A stretch of 64,000 nt of DNA from Marinomonas transparens (GTDB lineage Bacteria > Pseudomonadota > Gammaproteobacteria > Pseudomonadales > Marinomonadaceae). Positions 50,945 to 59,961 of this stretch are shown here, piece after piece. The first letter of the stretch is position 1. Each line of letters begins with the position of its first letter. The stretch spans positions 1 through 64,000 of the forward strand of contig NZ_JAEMNX010000024.1 in assembly GCF_016463975.1 (NCBI RefSeq). The letters run 5' to 3'. The position numbers and the translations under genes were made by a program. The notes beneath the pieces are model-generated. The model was given only the letters and a program-made list of their open reading frames with translations, ran no database searches and was not told the origin of the DNA.

Positions 50945-52353
50945 CAGTGGCCTCCAATCATGCGATTAAGTGATTGGTGGAAGGCATCGGGTAATTCATG
51001 GTTAAGGGTAAATTGCTCGTTGTTTTTGAAGATGTCCATTTTTGCTAGCCAAGCATCAAATTCAGGAGCCGGTTTTAAACCCAGTACGCGACGGGCGTAT
51101 AACGCATCGTGAAAGGAGGTCGTCTGGTAGTTCAGCATAATGTCGTCTGAACCGGGAATGCCCATAATAAAGGTGCACCCAGCGACACCTAAAAGTGTCA
51201 ATAAGTTGTCCATGTCGTTTTGATCGGCTTCGGCGTGATTGGTGTAGCAAACATCACAGCCCATGGGTAAGCCCAGTAGCTTGCCACAGAAGTGGTCTTC
51301 TAACCCTGCGCGAGTAATTTCTTTGCCATCGTACAAATATTCTGGGCCGATAAACCCCACCACGGTATTGACTAATAATGGGTCAAACTTACGAGCAACG
51401 GCATAGGCGCGGGCTTCACAGGTTTGTTGGTCTAAACCATGATTGGCATTGGCCGATAATGAACTGCCTTGTCCTGTTTCAAAATACATGACGTTGTTGC
51501 CGACGGTGCCACGATTTAGCGATAAGGCCGCTGCTTGTGCTTCGGCGAGGTTGGCTAGGTTAAAACCAAAGCTGTCATTGGTGGCTTGGGTGCCGCCAAT
51601 GGATTGAAAGACGAGATCGACAGGTGCGCCTTGTTCGATGCATTCTATGGTGTTGGTAACGTGGGTCAAAACACAGGACTGGGTGGGAATGTCGTAATGC
51701 TGGATGACGTCGTCCATCATTTTGATCAAGTTCGTTGCTTGTTGAACATTGTCCGTGGCTGGGTTGATGCCGATGACAGCATCGCCGTTGGCGTATAACA
51801 AACCGTCTAGCATGCTGGCAGCAATGCCTGTTAGGTCGTCGGTTGGGTGGTTGGGTTGTAAGCGAGTCGATAGGTGGCCGGGTAAGCCGATGGTGTTACG
51901 AAAAGCGGTTTTAACATGGCATTTTTTGGCAACTAAGATGAGGTCTTGGTTACGCATAATCTTACTGACGGCGGCGGCCATTTCTGGGGTGACGCCAGCG
52001 CGTATCTTTATCAGCATGGCTGGCGTAGCAATATCACTTAGCAACCAGTCACGAAAACCACCCACGGTGAGGTGTGCAATCGGGGCGAAAGCCTCTTTGT
52101 CATGTTCGTCTATGATTAGGCGAGTAATTTCATCTTCTTCATAAGGCACAAGTAGTTGTTCAAGAAATAAATTGAGCGGCACATCGGCGAGGGTCATTTG
52201 TGCGATAGCGCGTTCTTCGGCACTGTCGGCGGCCACGCCAGCGAGTCTATCTCCTGAGCGTGCTGGTGTGGCTTTGGCCATTAGGTCGGCTAGGTCAACA
52301 AAGCCAAAGGTACGCTCACCTACTTGATTACGAAATTGATGTTGATTTGCCAT
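50944..52353 (-). CDS. eutB: Ethanolamine ammonia-lyase large subunit
   Basis: A 469-residue catalytic subunit with FVDLADLMAKATPARSGDRLAGVAA at the N-terminus, LSTRLQPNHPTDDLTGIAASMLDGLLYANGDAVIGINP, YFETGQGSSLSANANHG and MGIPGSDDIMLNYQTTSFHD. The substrate and cobalamin sites fall in these blocks. The start at 52353 has GAGAA at usable distance; the first ATG at 52368 has no SD. There are no microcompartment shell genes and no aldehyde dehydrogenase nearby, so the acetaldehyde must be handled by enzymes encoded elsewhere. It is divergent from eutR. Confidence 0.95.
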   Translation of the reverse strand: MANQHQFRNQVGERTFGFVDLADLMAKATPARSGDRLAGVAADSAEERAIAQMTLADVPLNLFLEQLLVPYEEDEITRLIIDEHDKEAFAPIAHLTVGGFRDWLLSDIATPAMLIKIRAGVTPEMAAAVSKIMRNQDLILVAKKCHVKTAFRNTIGLPGHLSTRLQPNHPTDDLTGIAASMLDGLLYANGDAVIGINPATDNVQQATNLIKMMDDVIQHYDIPTQSCVLTHVTNTIECIEQGAPVDLVFQSIGGTQATNDSFGFNLANLAEAQAAALSLNRGTVGNNVMYFETGQGSSLSANANHGLDQQTCEARAYAVARKFDPLLVNTVVGFIGPEYLYDGKEITRAGLEDHFCGKLLGLPMGCDVCYTNHAEADQNDMDNLLTLLGVAGCTFIMGIPGSDDIMLNYQTTSFHDALYARRVLGLKPAPEFDAWLAKMDIFKNNEQFTLNHELPDAFHQSLNRMIGGH

Positions 52354-52616
52354 AAGCACTTTTCTCATTGATGAGGCTGTTGCAGAACGACTGCGCTCGC
52401 GACCTTTTTGACATTCTCTTTATCGTGAAGGCATATATCTTGCTAAATATATTTCCTAGTGAGTACTTTAATAAAATATGCTATCTGTCTGTTATCGAAT
52501 AATGGCAAAAACGCTTGTCAGATACCGAGAAGAATTAAATATCCTATATATATCAATGTACTATATTTGTTTCCAAGGAAGAGATAGGCCCAGTCACGGC
52601 TTAAGAGGGGTGGAAG

Positions 52617-53576
52617 ATGTTGTCTGAAATTAAAGGTGCACCAAATAAGAGCAATGCTGTCCGCATCATGGAAGCGCGGGATGCGGACCTTCATGCCAGT
52701 AATCTGACTAATTGGCAGCAAGAATACGATCAAACAAGCCGCGGTAATTTTTATGGCAGCATCACGGAATTGCCCTTTGATGATTTGCAGGCGTTTAAAG
52801 AGCATACCAGCCAAGCTTTGCAGCAGAAGTGTGTGGTTTGGCCTGATTCTGTGTGGCTCGGTATTCCATTAGCTGAACAGGAAGCAAGTCGCATTAATGG
52901 CTTAACCATTGGCAATGACAGCATTATGTGTCGTCCAGGAAATTGTGAATTTGAACTGACGACACCACAAGATTATGACTTATACGGGTTGGTCGTGGAG
53001 CGAGCAACCTTGATGAAAATGGCCAATACCCATGGCGTGGACCTTAATTGGAAAGAGTTAACTGAATATGGCCGTTTAGGTGTACCTGCTAAGACCTTAG
53101 AAGAAGTACGTTTTTTGCTAGCTCGGCTTTTATCCGGTAGTAATTCAGATGCTTCCCCGCGTTTACAGCATGACATTGTGATGATGGCCTTGCTTGAAGT
53201 ACTTAAGGTCGAAACCCCGAAACCCGCTAAAACCCCAAGCTATTATCATCGTAAACAGGTCGTCGATGTGGCCCGTCAGTTTTTGGACCAGCATTTAGAT
53301 GATGTGGTGACGGTCACTCAGTTGTGTGAAGTCACCAAGGTGAGTCGTCGTACGCTGCAATATAGTTTTGAAAGCATTTTGGGCATCAGCCCTATTCAGT
53401 ACTTACGTATTAGTCGTCTTAATGGCGTTCGTCGTGATTTGGTGAATGCGAAAGACGGGCAATCGGTTAGCGACCTTGCCACTCAATGGGGATTTTGGCA
53501 TTTGAGCCAATTTGCCAAGGACTACAGACAGCTGTTTGGTGAGCAGCCTTCTCATACGCTTGAGAGGCGTACTTAA
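52617..53576 (+). CDS. eutR: AraC-family ethanolamine regulator (EutR-like)
   Basis: A 319-residue regulator with a C-terminal AraC HTH (VTQLCEVTKVSRRTLQYSFESILGISPIQYLRISRLNGVRRDL) and an N-terminal domain typical of EutR-like proteins. AraC proteins of this type activate the eut operon when ethanolamine and cobalamin are present. It is divergent from eutB, with a 263-base AT-rich shared promoter region containing TATCTG/CAGATA arms (52482-52524). Confidence 0.87.
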   Translation: MLSEIKGAPNKSNAVRIMEARDADLHASNLTNWQQEYDQTSRGNFYGSITELPFDDLQAFKEHTSQALQQKCVVWPDSVWLGIPLAEQEASRINGLTIGNDSIMCRPGNCEFELTTPQDYDLYGLVVERATLMKMANTHGVDLNWKELTEYGRLGVPAKTLEEVRFLLARLLSGSNSDASPRLQHDIVMMALLEVLKVETPKPAKTPSYYHRKQVVDVARQFLDQHLDDVVTVTQLCEVTKVSRRTLQYSFESILGISPIQYLRISRLNGVRRDLVNAKDGQSVSDLATQWGFWHLSQFAKDYRQLFGEQPSHTLERRT

Positions 53577-53637
53577 TACTAATCAAATTATTCAAATAGT
53601 TTTTTACTATCTTATTCATAGCAAATGTTTACAAATA

Positions 53638-53656
53638 GGCAATGAGAATCAATAGC
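53638..53656 (+). promoter_or_regulatory. Fur-box-like site upstream of the DUF4856 gene
   Basis: GGCAATGAGAATCAATAGC agrees with the Fur consensus GATAATGATAATCATTATC at 14 of 19 positions by eye, including AATGAGAATCA. It lies about 85 bases before the start codon, in the promoter zone. Iron repression is plausible. Confidence 0.5.
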
Positions 53657-53740
53657 GATAGCTTTTTCCTTATGTTAATTTTCTCTGCGGTTTTCTAAAA
53701 AAAATAAAATCACGAATAAAGTGAGTCTTGAGGTTAAAAC

Positions 53741-55138
53741 ATGAAGATTAAGTTGGTTTCATCATTAGTTGCATTAAGCGCAGCATCGGTTACCTTGGCC
53801 GCCGATCCGTTTTATGAGTTCGGTATTACTCAAAAGGATTATCAGGGTGATAAAAAAAGCTCGGTGTCTTATGGTGGTCAAATTGCACGCCATACTCTGC
53901 ATAACTCTTTAAAAGCTTTAGCAAAAACCGGAAATGGAAAACCGAATGAGGCGCTTTCAAAAGAATTGTTGGCTTATTTTTCTGGTAAGGATTCGGGTCG
54001 TAAAATTCTTGACCCGAAAAGCAAAGAAGGTTTTGCCATTAAGCAAACCCAAGTAGATGAATTGTCGAAAGGAAAAGATTTAGCGTCGAGCGCTTATAAA
54101 GGTGTGATGACTGGCTGGCCGGGTAACTTAACGGCAGCAGAAGTACTGACTTCGATGATCGAAAAAGCCGCGGCGACAAAAGGCGGTTACGACCCTGTTA
54201 ATGGTTATGATTACACTCAACTTATTTCAAAATTTACCATGGGCGCGGTGTTTTATAACAAGTCTGTGAACCATTATTTGGATGAAAAATTGGGTGCAGA
54301 TGTTTATCTGAACAACAAACCTTATAAAAAAGGCACACCTTACACGGGTAAAGAACACGTTTGGGATGAAGGCTTTGGGTATTTTGGTGCACCTGCTCAT
54401 TCTTTATCATTAACGCCTAAAGAAGTGGTTCAAATTACGAAACGTAATCCTGATTACTTTGAAAAGGCGGACGCGAATAAAGATGGTGTTGTTGATCTTG
54501 CTTCTGAAATGGCGTATGCCCACGCTTATTATGCCGCCAGCATTGATGCCTCTGGCAATACCAATTATTTTCATACCATAGTCAAAGCTTTTTATGATGG
54601 CCGTAAGTTGATTGCGGACGCGGATGGAGAAGCCTTAACGAGTGAGCAGCTGCATGCACTTAGAGCCTACGCGAAAACGATTGCGACGAATTGGCAGCAG
54701 GTGATCGCGGAAGCAGCTTATAAATACGCAGGCAGTGTTTATAAAGACATAGAAACGCTGCAAGCGGTCGAAGAAGCGGATGGCGATGTGAAAAAAGCCT
54801 ACCGTAACTATGTGAAACATTGGGGCGAGATGAAAGGCTTTACCTTGTCTCTTCAAGCCGCAGGCCGTGAGTTGGGTGCCACGCAAGTTCAGTTAAACCG
54901 TTTAACCGGTTTTAGCCCTGTGTTGTTTGGTGATTTCCAAGTGGTCGCAACCAAGCCCGATGGTGCTTTCATTCAAGCAAAAACAATTGATATGAATGGC
55001 TATAAGCTGAATATGCTGAAGCTACAGGCTCATTTGGCTGATGCGTTTTCTTTGCAAGCCAAGTTAAATGATAAGACTGGCGGTATGCATGACCTGATGG
55101 AGCAGATGAAATCAGGCGGTAGCGCTGAAAACGATTAA
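53741..55138 (+). CDS. Exported DUF4856-domain protein
   Basis: A 465-residue secreted or periplasmic protein with a signal peptide (MKIKLVSSLVALSAASVTLA). The body looks largely helical, with the recurring motif HVWDEGFGYFGAP and a calcium-binding-like DANKDGVVD loop, which I recall as typical of DUF4856. Such proteins look distantly like imelysin/iron-regulated peptidase-like proteins, although no GxHxxE motif is visible. A Fur-like box upstream supports a role in iron or metal stress. It is followed by a terminator and a desaturase-family gene. The function is unknown. Confidence 0.8.
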   Translation: MKIKLVSSLVALSAASVTLAADPFYEFGITQKDYQGDKKSSVSYGGQIARHTLHNSLKALAKTGNGKPNEALSKELLAYFSGKDSGRKILDPKSKEGFAIKQTQVDELSKGKDLASSAYKGVMTGWPGNLTAAEVLTSMIEKAAATKGGYDPVNGYDYTQLISKFTMGAVFYNKSVNHYLDEKLGADVYLNNKPYKKGTPYTGKEHVWDEGFGYFGAPAHSLSLTPKEVVQITKRNPDYFEKADANKDGVVDLASEMAYAHAYYAASIDASGNTNYFHTIVKAFYDGRKLIADADGEALTSEQLHALRAYAKTIATNWQQVIAEAAYKYAGSVYKDIETLQAVEEADGDVKKAYRNYVKHWGEMKGFTLSLQAAGRELGATQVQLNRLTGFSPVLFGDFQVVATKPDGAFIQAKTIDMNGYKLNMLKLQAHLADAFSLQAKLNDKTGGMHDLMEQMKSGGSAEND

Positions 55139-55161
55139 TCAATGGATTTTGTATTAATCTA

Positions 55162-55206
55162 AAACGCCGCTTTTTTTGATTGATGGGAAAGCGGCGTTTC
55201 TTTCTC
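55162..55206 (+). terminator. Terminator after the DUF4856 gene
   Basis: AAACGCCGCTTT pairs perfectly with AAAGCGGCGTTT across a 14-base loop and is followed by CTTTCTCTTTT. Confidence 0.8.
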
Positions 55207-55231
55207 TTTTAAAACCGACTGTGAGGACATT

Positions 55232-56209
55232 ATGGAGGTTGCTTTTGGTGAATGGCTTCTTTCTGTTGTATCGCAGGCAGGGCAAGATTTTTTCAACATG
55301 CAAAAGCGTGTTTCTGTCTGGTATATTTTGTCTGCCATTCTCTTTGCTTGGTTATTGTTAGGGCTTCGCTATGGCCGACAGGTAAAAGCCCGAATGGCAA
55401 CGCTTTTCTCACCACAAATCTGGTGGCATTCCTCTGCGCGTATGGATTACGGCGTGTTTTTATTGAATCGATTTGTGATGGCATTATTGATTCCTCTATT
55501 GCCAACGAAAATTATTTTGACGAGTTGGGTATTTTTCCAATCACATCAGTGGTTTGGCTCTTTTCAATCGTTCTCTCTTCCTACGCCTTGGGTGATTGCT
55601 TCATTTACTTTTTGCTATTTTATAGTGGATGATTTTTCGCGTTTTTATCTTCATCGATTGCTGCATAAATGGCCCATATTGTGGGCGTTTCACTCGGTAC
55701 ATCACAGCGCCCAAGTGATGACGCCGATGACGGTATTTCGCACTCATCCAATAGAAGGCGTTTTGTTCTTCCTTCGTTCTCTCGTTGTGCAAGCGCTTTG
55801 TATCGGTGTGTTTGTTTTTTTGTTTCCGAACCAGGTGTCACTTTATACTGTTTTTAGTGTGAGTATTTTTACCTACTTTTTTAATCTGCTTGGGGCCAAC
55901 CTTAGGCATTCCCATGTGTCTATCAGCTATGGAAGAACGTTGGAAAAAGTGTTTATTTCTCCTGCTCAACATCAACGTCATCATTCTTCGAGTGTGAAGG
56001 ATTATGACTGTAATTTTGGCGTTGTACTGGCTATTTGGGACCGCTTTTTTGGCTCTCTGCGTTTTGGGCATGATGATCAGAAAATCACTTTCGGTACCCA
56101 AACCGTTTTGGATAAAGCGAGTTTTGTTGGGTTGTATATTCTCCCTTGTAAAAATGCAGGCCGACAGCTCATAGAGCCTTTTAAGGCGTTATGGCGGAAG
56201 CGAGTGTAA
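55232..56209 (+). CDS. Sterol desaturase/fatty-acid hydroxylase-family membrane protein
   Basis: A 325-residue membrane protein with four or more hydrophobic helices and the three histidine boxes of the di-iron fatty-acid hydroxylase superfamily: HRLLH, HSVHH and HQRHH. A fourth H-region (RTHPIEG) lies between. Such enzymes hydroxylate or desaturate lipid chains or sterol-like molecules. A TGAGGA precedes the ATG. It follows the DUF4856 gene behind a terminator; partial read-through could link the two. The substrate is unknown. Confidence 0.9.
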   Translation: MEVAFGEWLLSVVSQAGQDFFNMQKRVSVWYILSAILFAWLLLGLRYGRQVKARMATLFSPQIWWHSSARMDYGVFLLNRFVMALLIPLLPTKIILTSWVFFQSHQWFGSFQSFSLPTPWVIASFTFCYFIVDDFSRFYLHRLLHKWPILWAFHSVHHSAQVMTPMTVFRTHPIEGVLFFLRSLVVQALCIGVFVFLFPNQVSLYTVFSVSIFTYFFNLLGANLRHSHVSISYGRTLEKVFISPAQHQRHHSSSVKDYDCNFGVVLAIWDRFFGSLRFGHDDQKITFGTQTVLDKASFVGLYILPCKNAGRQLIEPFKALWRKRV

Positions 56210-56768
56210 TGCGGTGTTGTTGGCAGTGAAAGCCTAACAAAATGCCCTTTTCTTAGTGAGTCGATCAAAAAGGCGTTGATCAAACTGCATTTTTCGTCAA
56301 AGGTCAGGAAGGCGTGAACAAGCCAATTCACTTTCTACTTTAGAGGAAAGCGCCGGCATGATTAGATTTGCTGGTGCTGTGTTCAGCCTTTGTTCTCGAC
56401 TCTCTGTATCTGAAGTGAGGTTTTGCACGATTGCTGTGCGTCCAATACATTGCTAACAGCAGGCTTCAAATGTTCATTTATAAGCCATAAACGCGACTTT
56501 TTCGTCTGTTTTGCTTCGCCTTGGTTTTGCTCACAACTTCGCACAAAGATACTCGAAGTATTAAGTTTTTTTAAATGTCGTTTAGTTGACTCATTTATGA
56601 CATATGGTTTAAAAGAGCATAGCCAGTTTATGGCTGTATTCTTTATGGTTCATACGAACCATTGACTAACATACTTGAAGGTTGGCACGGAGCTGACTTC
56701 AGTAAATTGTTTTAGTCTGTCGTGCTTTGTCATCAGGGAAGATATTAATTAATAAAGGGATAGTTATT
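56210..56768. other. Gap with a decayed tlpA 3' end and promoter of the protease gene
   Basis: This 559-base stretch has no intact gene. It holds the tlpA-like remnant at 56474-56583 and, near its right end, the promoter and SD of the subtilase gene. The rest shows nothing I recognise. Confidence 0.6.
56474..56583 (-). pseudogene. Fragment of a second TlpA-like gene (3' end)
   Basis: About 110 bases align along their length with the 3' end of the TlpA-like gene at 8-130, on the same strand. Shared features are the terminal F-M-x-Y-K-stop, TDEK before it and EQN further up. The fragment has small gaps, including a one-base loss that shifts the frame, and the rest of the gene is missing. It is a relic of a duplication or recombination event. 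Confidence 0.75.
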
Positions 56769-58553
56769 ATGACGATGGAACGAACTTTTAAAAAAGTACG
56801 CCAAGTTAGTGGAATAACCGCTGCAATAGCAGCATGTAGTGTACAAGCCGTTGAGTTGGGAACGTCCTCGTATGTGAATGTAAACGATCCGACGCCTAGT
56901 CGTATCATAGTGAAATATAAAGAGAGTCAAGGCCTTCTTGGCGATGATGCTTTATTTCTCAGCACACAAAAAACAGCTCAGGCATCATTGCTAAGTCGTT
57001 TATCTGAAGAAACCGGTGAGACCTTATCGGTTTTACGAAAGCTACATACAGGCGCTCGTGTTATTGAAGTGGAGCAGCCAAAAACACCAACCGAGTTAAA
57101 AGCCCTAGTGGATAGGTTTAAGTCTGATTCTCAGGTTGAATACGCTGAGCCAGATGTTCGTTATCAAGCTTTTATGGTGCCAAATGACTCGCGTTACAGT
57201 GACCAGTGGAGCTTATTTGATAGCAATACCGGTATTGATATGCCGAATGCCTGGGAAGTTTCTACCGGTGAAAATGTTGTGGTAGCTGTCTTAGATACGG
57301 GCTATTTACCACACGTAGATTTGGTGAATAATCTGTTGTCTGGTTATGATTTTATTGCAGATACTAATGTCTCTGTCGATGGTGATGGTAGGGATGCTGA
57401 CGCCATAGATCCGGGTGACTGGGCTTCGGCTGGTTATTGTAATTCAGGTGATAATGGTAATAACAGTACTTGGCATGGCATTCATGTGGCTGGGACGATT
57501 GCGGCACAGACTAATAACGGGTTTGGGGTAGCTGGTGTGGCGTATGACTCGAAGATTTTACCCGTGCGTGTATTAGGTCGTTGTGGCGGTTGGATGTCTG
57601 ATTTTTCCGATGCTGTGATTTGGGCCGCAGGGGGTTCTGTTTCCGGTGTGCCATCTAATTCTACCCCTGCTCAGGTTATTAATATGAGTCTCGGTGGCAA
57701 TGGGAGTTGCGGCCGTACTATGCAAGATGCGGTAGATACAGCACGTTCTCTTGGTGTAACGGTTGTAGTCGCTGCTGGTAATGATAATGTCGATGCAGTA
57801 AATACGCAGCCAGCAAATTGTTCGGGGGTGATTACGGTTGCCGCCACAAATGATCAAGGTGGTCGAGCAAGTTACTCAAATTATGGTAACAACATTGATC
57901 TAGCGGCACCGGGCGGTGACCGTTCTTATGGTGTTTTATCGACGCTTAATTCGGGGCAGGAAGGGGCCGTTGATGATTCTTATGCTTATTATCAAGGGAC
58001 GAGTATGGCGACACCCCATGTTGCTGGTGTGGCTGCTTTGTTGTACGCGGTTAAGCCTGACATTACGCCGACAGAAGTTGAGAACATTTTAGTGTCTTCT
58101 GCTAAATCTTTTTCCGCAACATGTAACCAATGCGGCTCAGGAATTTTGGATGCTAATGCGGCATTGATGGCTTTGCAGAACGATGGCGGTTCGAATGATG
58201 GAAGCACGGGAAGTGATGATAATAACAATGGTGACACGGTTTCCGGTTCACAATTGCAAAATGGTGTGGCAATCGCCAATATTCAGTTAACTGAGGGCGA
58301 AAATAGTTATTACACCATAGATGTTCCTGCCAATACGGGAAGTTTAAGACTGAGAACGTCAGGCGGCCAAGGGGATGTGGATTTGTATGTGAAATACAAT
58401 GCTGAACCTACTTTTAGAGGCAGCGATTGTTATTCCGCATACGATGGTAATGATGAAACCTGTACTATAACGAACCCTAATGCAGGGACATATCATATTA
58501 TGCTATATGGTTATCGGGCGAGTTCTGGTGTGAGCTTGACGGCGACTTATTAA
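56769..58553 (+). CDS. Secreted subtilisin-like serine protease (S8) with PPC domain
   Basis: A 594-residue extracellular protease. Residues 1-30 form a signal peptide; about 44-135 an inhibitor I9 propeptide (SRIIVKYKES ... VEYAEPDVRYQ); about 145-475 the S8 catalytic domain with D176 (VVAVLDTGY), H236 (WHGIHVAGT) and S412 (GTSMATPHVAG). A Gly/Asp/Asn-rich linker (about 485-503) and a bacterial pre-peptidase C-terminal domain (about 510-594) follow. The PPC domain is usually cleaved off or helps secretion. The start was chosen at 56769 behind AAAGGGA. It resembles the secreted proteases of marine gammaproteobacteria such as Alteromonas and Pseudoalteromonas. Confidence 0.95.
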   Translation: MTMERTFKKVRQVSGITAAIAACSVQAVELGTSSYVNVNDPTPSRIIVKYKESQGLLGDDALFLSTQKTAQASLLSRLSEETGETLSVLRKLHTGARVIEVEQPKTPTELKALVDRFKSDSQVEYAEPDVRYQAFMVPNDSRYSDQWSLFDSNTGIDMPNAWEVSTGENVVVAVLDTGYLPHVDLVNNLLSGYDFIADTNVSVDGDGRDADAIDPGDWASAGYCNSGDNGNNSTWHGIHVAGTIAAQTNNGFGVAGVAYDSKILPVRVLGRCGGWMSDFSDAVIWAAGGSVSGVPSNSTPAQVINMSLGGNGSCGRTMQDAVDTARSLGVTVVVAAGNDNVDAVNTQPANCSGVITVAATNDQGGRASYSNYGNNIDLAAPGGDRSYGVLSTLNSGQEGAVDDSYAYYQGTSMATPHVAGVAALLYAVKPDITPTEVENILVSSAKSFSATCNQCGSGILDANAALMALQNDGGSNDGSTGSDDNNNGDTVSGSQLQNGVAIANIQLTEGENSYYTIDVPANTGSLRLRTSGGQGDVDLYVKYNAEPTFRGSDCYSAYDGNDETCTITNPNAGTYHIMLYGYRASSGVSLTATY

Positions 58554-58560
58554 TTGAATT

Positions 58561-58599
58561 GAGACCTTTGTACGGCTTTTACAAAGGTCTCATTACTTA
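58561..58599 (+). terminator. Hairpin after the protease gene
   Basis: GAGACCTTTGTA pairs perfectly with TACAAAGGTCTC (12 bp, 7-base loop). The T run is poor (ATTACTTACTTT), so termination may be incomplete and leave some read-through to the lyase. Confidence 0.65.
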
Positions 58600-58604
58600 C
58601 TTTA

Positions 58605-59369
58605 ATGGGCGAGGTGACGAGCTTGACTGGTCGAGTTTGGGTGATCTTATGGCTCAGTGTATCGAGTTTTTTTATTCATGCAGACTCTCAAGATGGTGAT
58701 TTTGGTCCTTTCATGCGCTCTTTGAATAACCAAGATTATGGTTATCAAGTGATTGGAGATGTGACAGGTTCAGCACCTGTTGCACAGATAGAAAAATTTG
58801 AAGTCCGTCCGGGGGATTGCTATTGGAATAAAAGCTGGAACGATTGCGAAAAAGATCGTGAGCGCAGTGAGTTATCTGAAAAGCAGAAAACTACAGTGGC
58901 TGGCAGTGAATATTGGTACGGCTGGTCCATCTATTTCCCTAAAAACTACCCTAATGTTTATCCTACGAAAACCGCTTTAGGCCAGTTCCATCAGAAATCC
59001 TCTCATCCAGTCTGGATGTTTCAAAATGCCAGTGGTGGTTATCATTTAGATGACCATGTTTCTGGTACAAAACAATATTACCAATTGATTGAAGAAGAAA
59101 GTCTACGAGGTCAATGGCATAAGCTTGAAGTGCATGTGCGTTGGGCAAAAGAACAAAGTGGCTTTTTTAAGGTGTGGGTCAATGATGAGCAGAAAGTGAA
59201 TTATCAAGGTCCGACCATGAATGCAGATAAGGTCTATTTCAAATATGGTGTTTATCGATCTTTTTTATCCAGATATAAAACAGCAGCTAAAAAAGACGAG
59301 GTGCCTAGACAAATTGTTTATTATGCCAATGTTAAGCGTGGTAAAACTAGAGAGTCACTTCGTCCTTAG
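58605..59369 (+). CDS. Secreted polysaccharide lyase (PF14099-like, PL20-type)
   Basis: A 254-residue secreted protein with a signal peptide (VWVILWLSVSSFFIHA) and a jelly-roll lyase domain: ERSELSEKQ, YWYGWSIYFPKNYP, LGQFHQKSSHPVWMF and WHKLEVHVRWAKEQSGFFKVWVND. This is the Polysacc_lyase fold that includes glucuronan lyases (PL20) and heparinase-like proteins; it leaves an unsaturated uronate end. The start is uncertain: ATG 58605 has no SD, whereas TTG 58623 lies 8 bases after GAGG and would still give a full signal peptide. The KdgF and isomerase genes 2 kb away process unsaturated uronates, which supports a uronate polymer as substrate. Confidence 0.82.
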   Translation: MGEVTSLTGRVWVILWLSVSSFFIHADSQDGDFGPFMRSLNNQDYGYQVIGDVTGSAPVAQIEKFEVRPGDCYWNKSWNDCEKDRERSELSEKQKTTVAGSEYWYGWSIYFPKNYPNVYPTKTALGQFHQKSSHPVWMFQNASGGYHLDDHVSGTKQYYQLIEEESLRGQWHKLEVHVRWAKEQSGFFKVWVNDEQKVNYQGPTMNADKVYFKYGVYRSFLSRYKTAAKKDEVPRQIVYYANVKRGKTRESLRP

Positions 59370-59398
59370 TCAGCTTTTTAAATCATCGGGAGGTAAAG

Positions 59399-59899
59399 AT
59401 GAGTGTGCAAATCCGTCAAGCGGTTATAGAGGATTTAAAGCAATTAACTGATATTTATAATCATTATATTATTAATACCGCCACGACCTTTGATATTGAG
59501 CCTTATACTGTGGAGCGAAGGAAAGTCTGGTTTACACAGTTTGCACCAACAGGTCGTTACCGGTTGCTGGTGGCGGAACAGGATGGCGAAGTTCTTGGTT
59601 ACGCATGCAGTGGGCCATTCAAAGCTAAACAAGCTTATGAAACCTCGGTAGAGGTAAGTATTTATCTTAAATCCATGGTAAAGGGGCGAGGTTTGGGCAC
59701 AGCCTTGTATATGACGTTATTTGAGTTGCTGGCAGAAGAAGATGTTCATCGCGCCTATGCTGGTGTTACCCAGCCTAACGAGGCATCAAACATTATTCAT
59801 CAAAAATTCGGTTTTGAGTCGGTGGGCATTTATCGCGAAGTGGGGCGTAAATTGGGGCAGTATTGGGACGTAGAATGGTTTGAAAAAGACCTTGGTTAG
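59399..59899 (+). CDS. GNAT acetyltransferase, phosphinothricin-acetyltransferase-like
   Basis: A 166-residue GNAT protein of the Pat/YncA group: IRQAVIEDLKQLTDIYNHYIINTATTFD at the start and the acetyl-CoA loop VKGRGLGTALY, then YAGVTQPNEASNIIHQKFGF. Relatives acetylate phosphinothricin, methionine sulfoximine or small amines. GGGAGGTAAAG precedes the ATG. It follows the lyase by 29 bases and may share its transcript by chance of position; no functional link is apparent. Confidence 0.85.
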   Translation: MSVQIRQAVIEDLKQLTDIYNHYIINTATTFDIEPYTVERRKVWFTQFAPTGRYRLLVAEQDGEVLGYACSGPFKAKQAYETSVEVSIYLKSMVKGRGLGTALYMTLFELLAEEDVHRAYAGVTQPNEASNIIHQKFGFESVGIYREVGRKLGQYWDVEWFEKDLG

Positions 59900-59942
59900 T
59901 TGAGCCATAAGCCAAAATGGGCTTATAGCTCAACTCGTTTTT
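59899..59942 (+). terminator. Terminator after the GNAT gene
   Basis: GTTGAGC-C-ATAAGCC pairs with GGGCTTAT-A-GCTCAAC and is followed by TCGTTTTT. It separates this gene from the convergent enolase-superfamily gene. Confidence 0.82.
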
Positions 59943-59961
59943 AGCTTTGATGTTTAATAGG

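Noticed and set aside
52482..52524. TATCTG...CAGATA arms in the eutB/eutR gap as a strong operator
   Set aside because: Six-base arms 30 bases apart are expected by chance in AT-rich DNA; mentioned only as part of the promoter region.
56599..56664. Open frame in the gap before the protease gene
   Set aside because: It runs through AT-rich DNA and part of the decayed tlpA fragment on the opposite strand and has no SD or recognisable motif.
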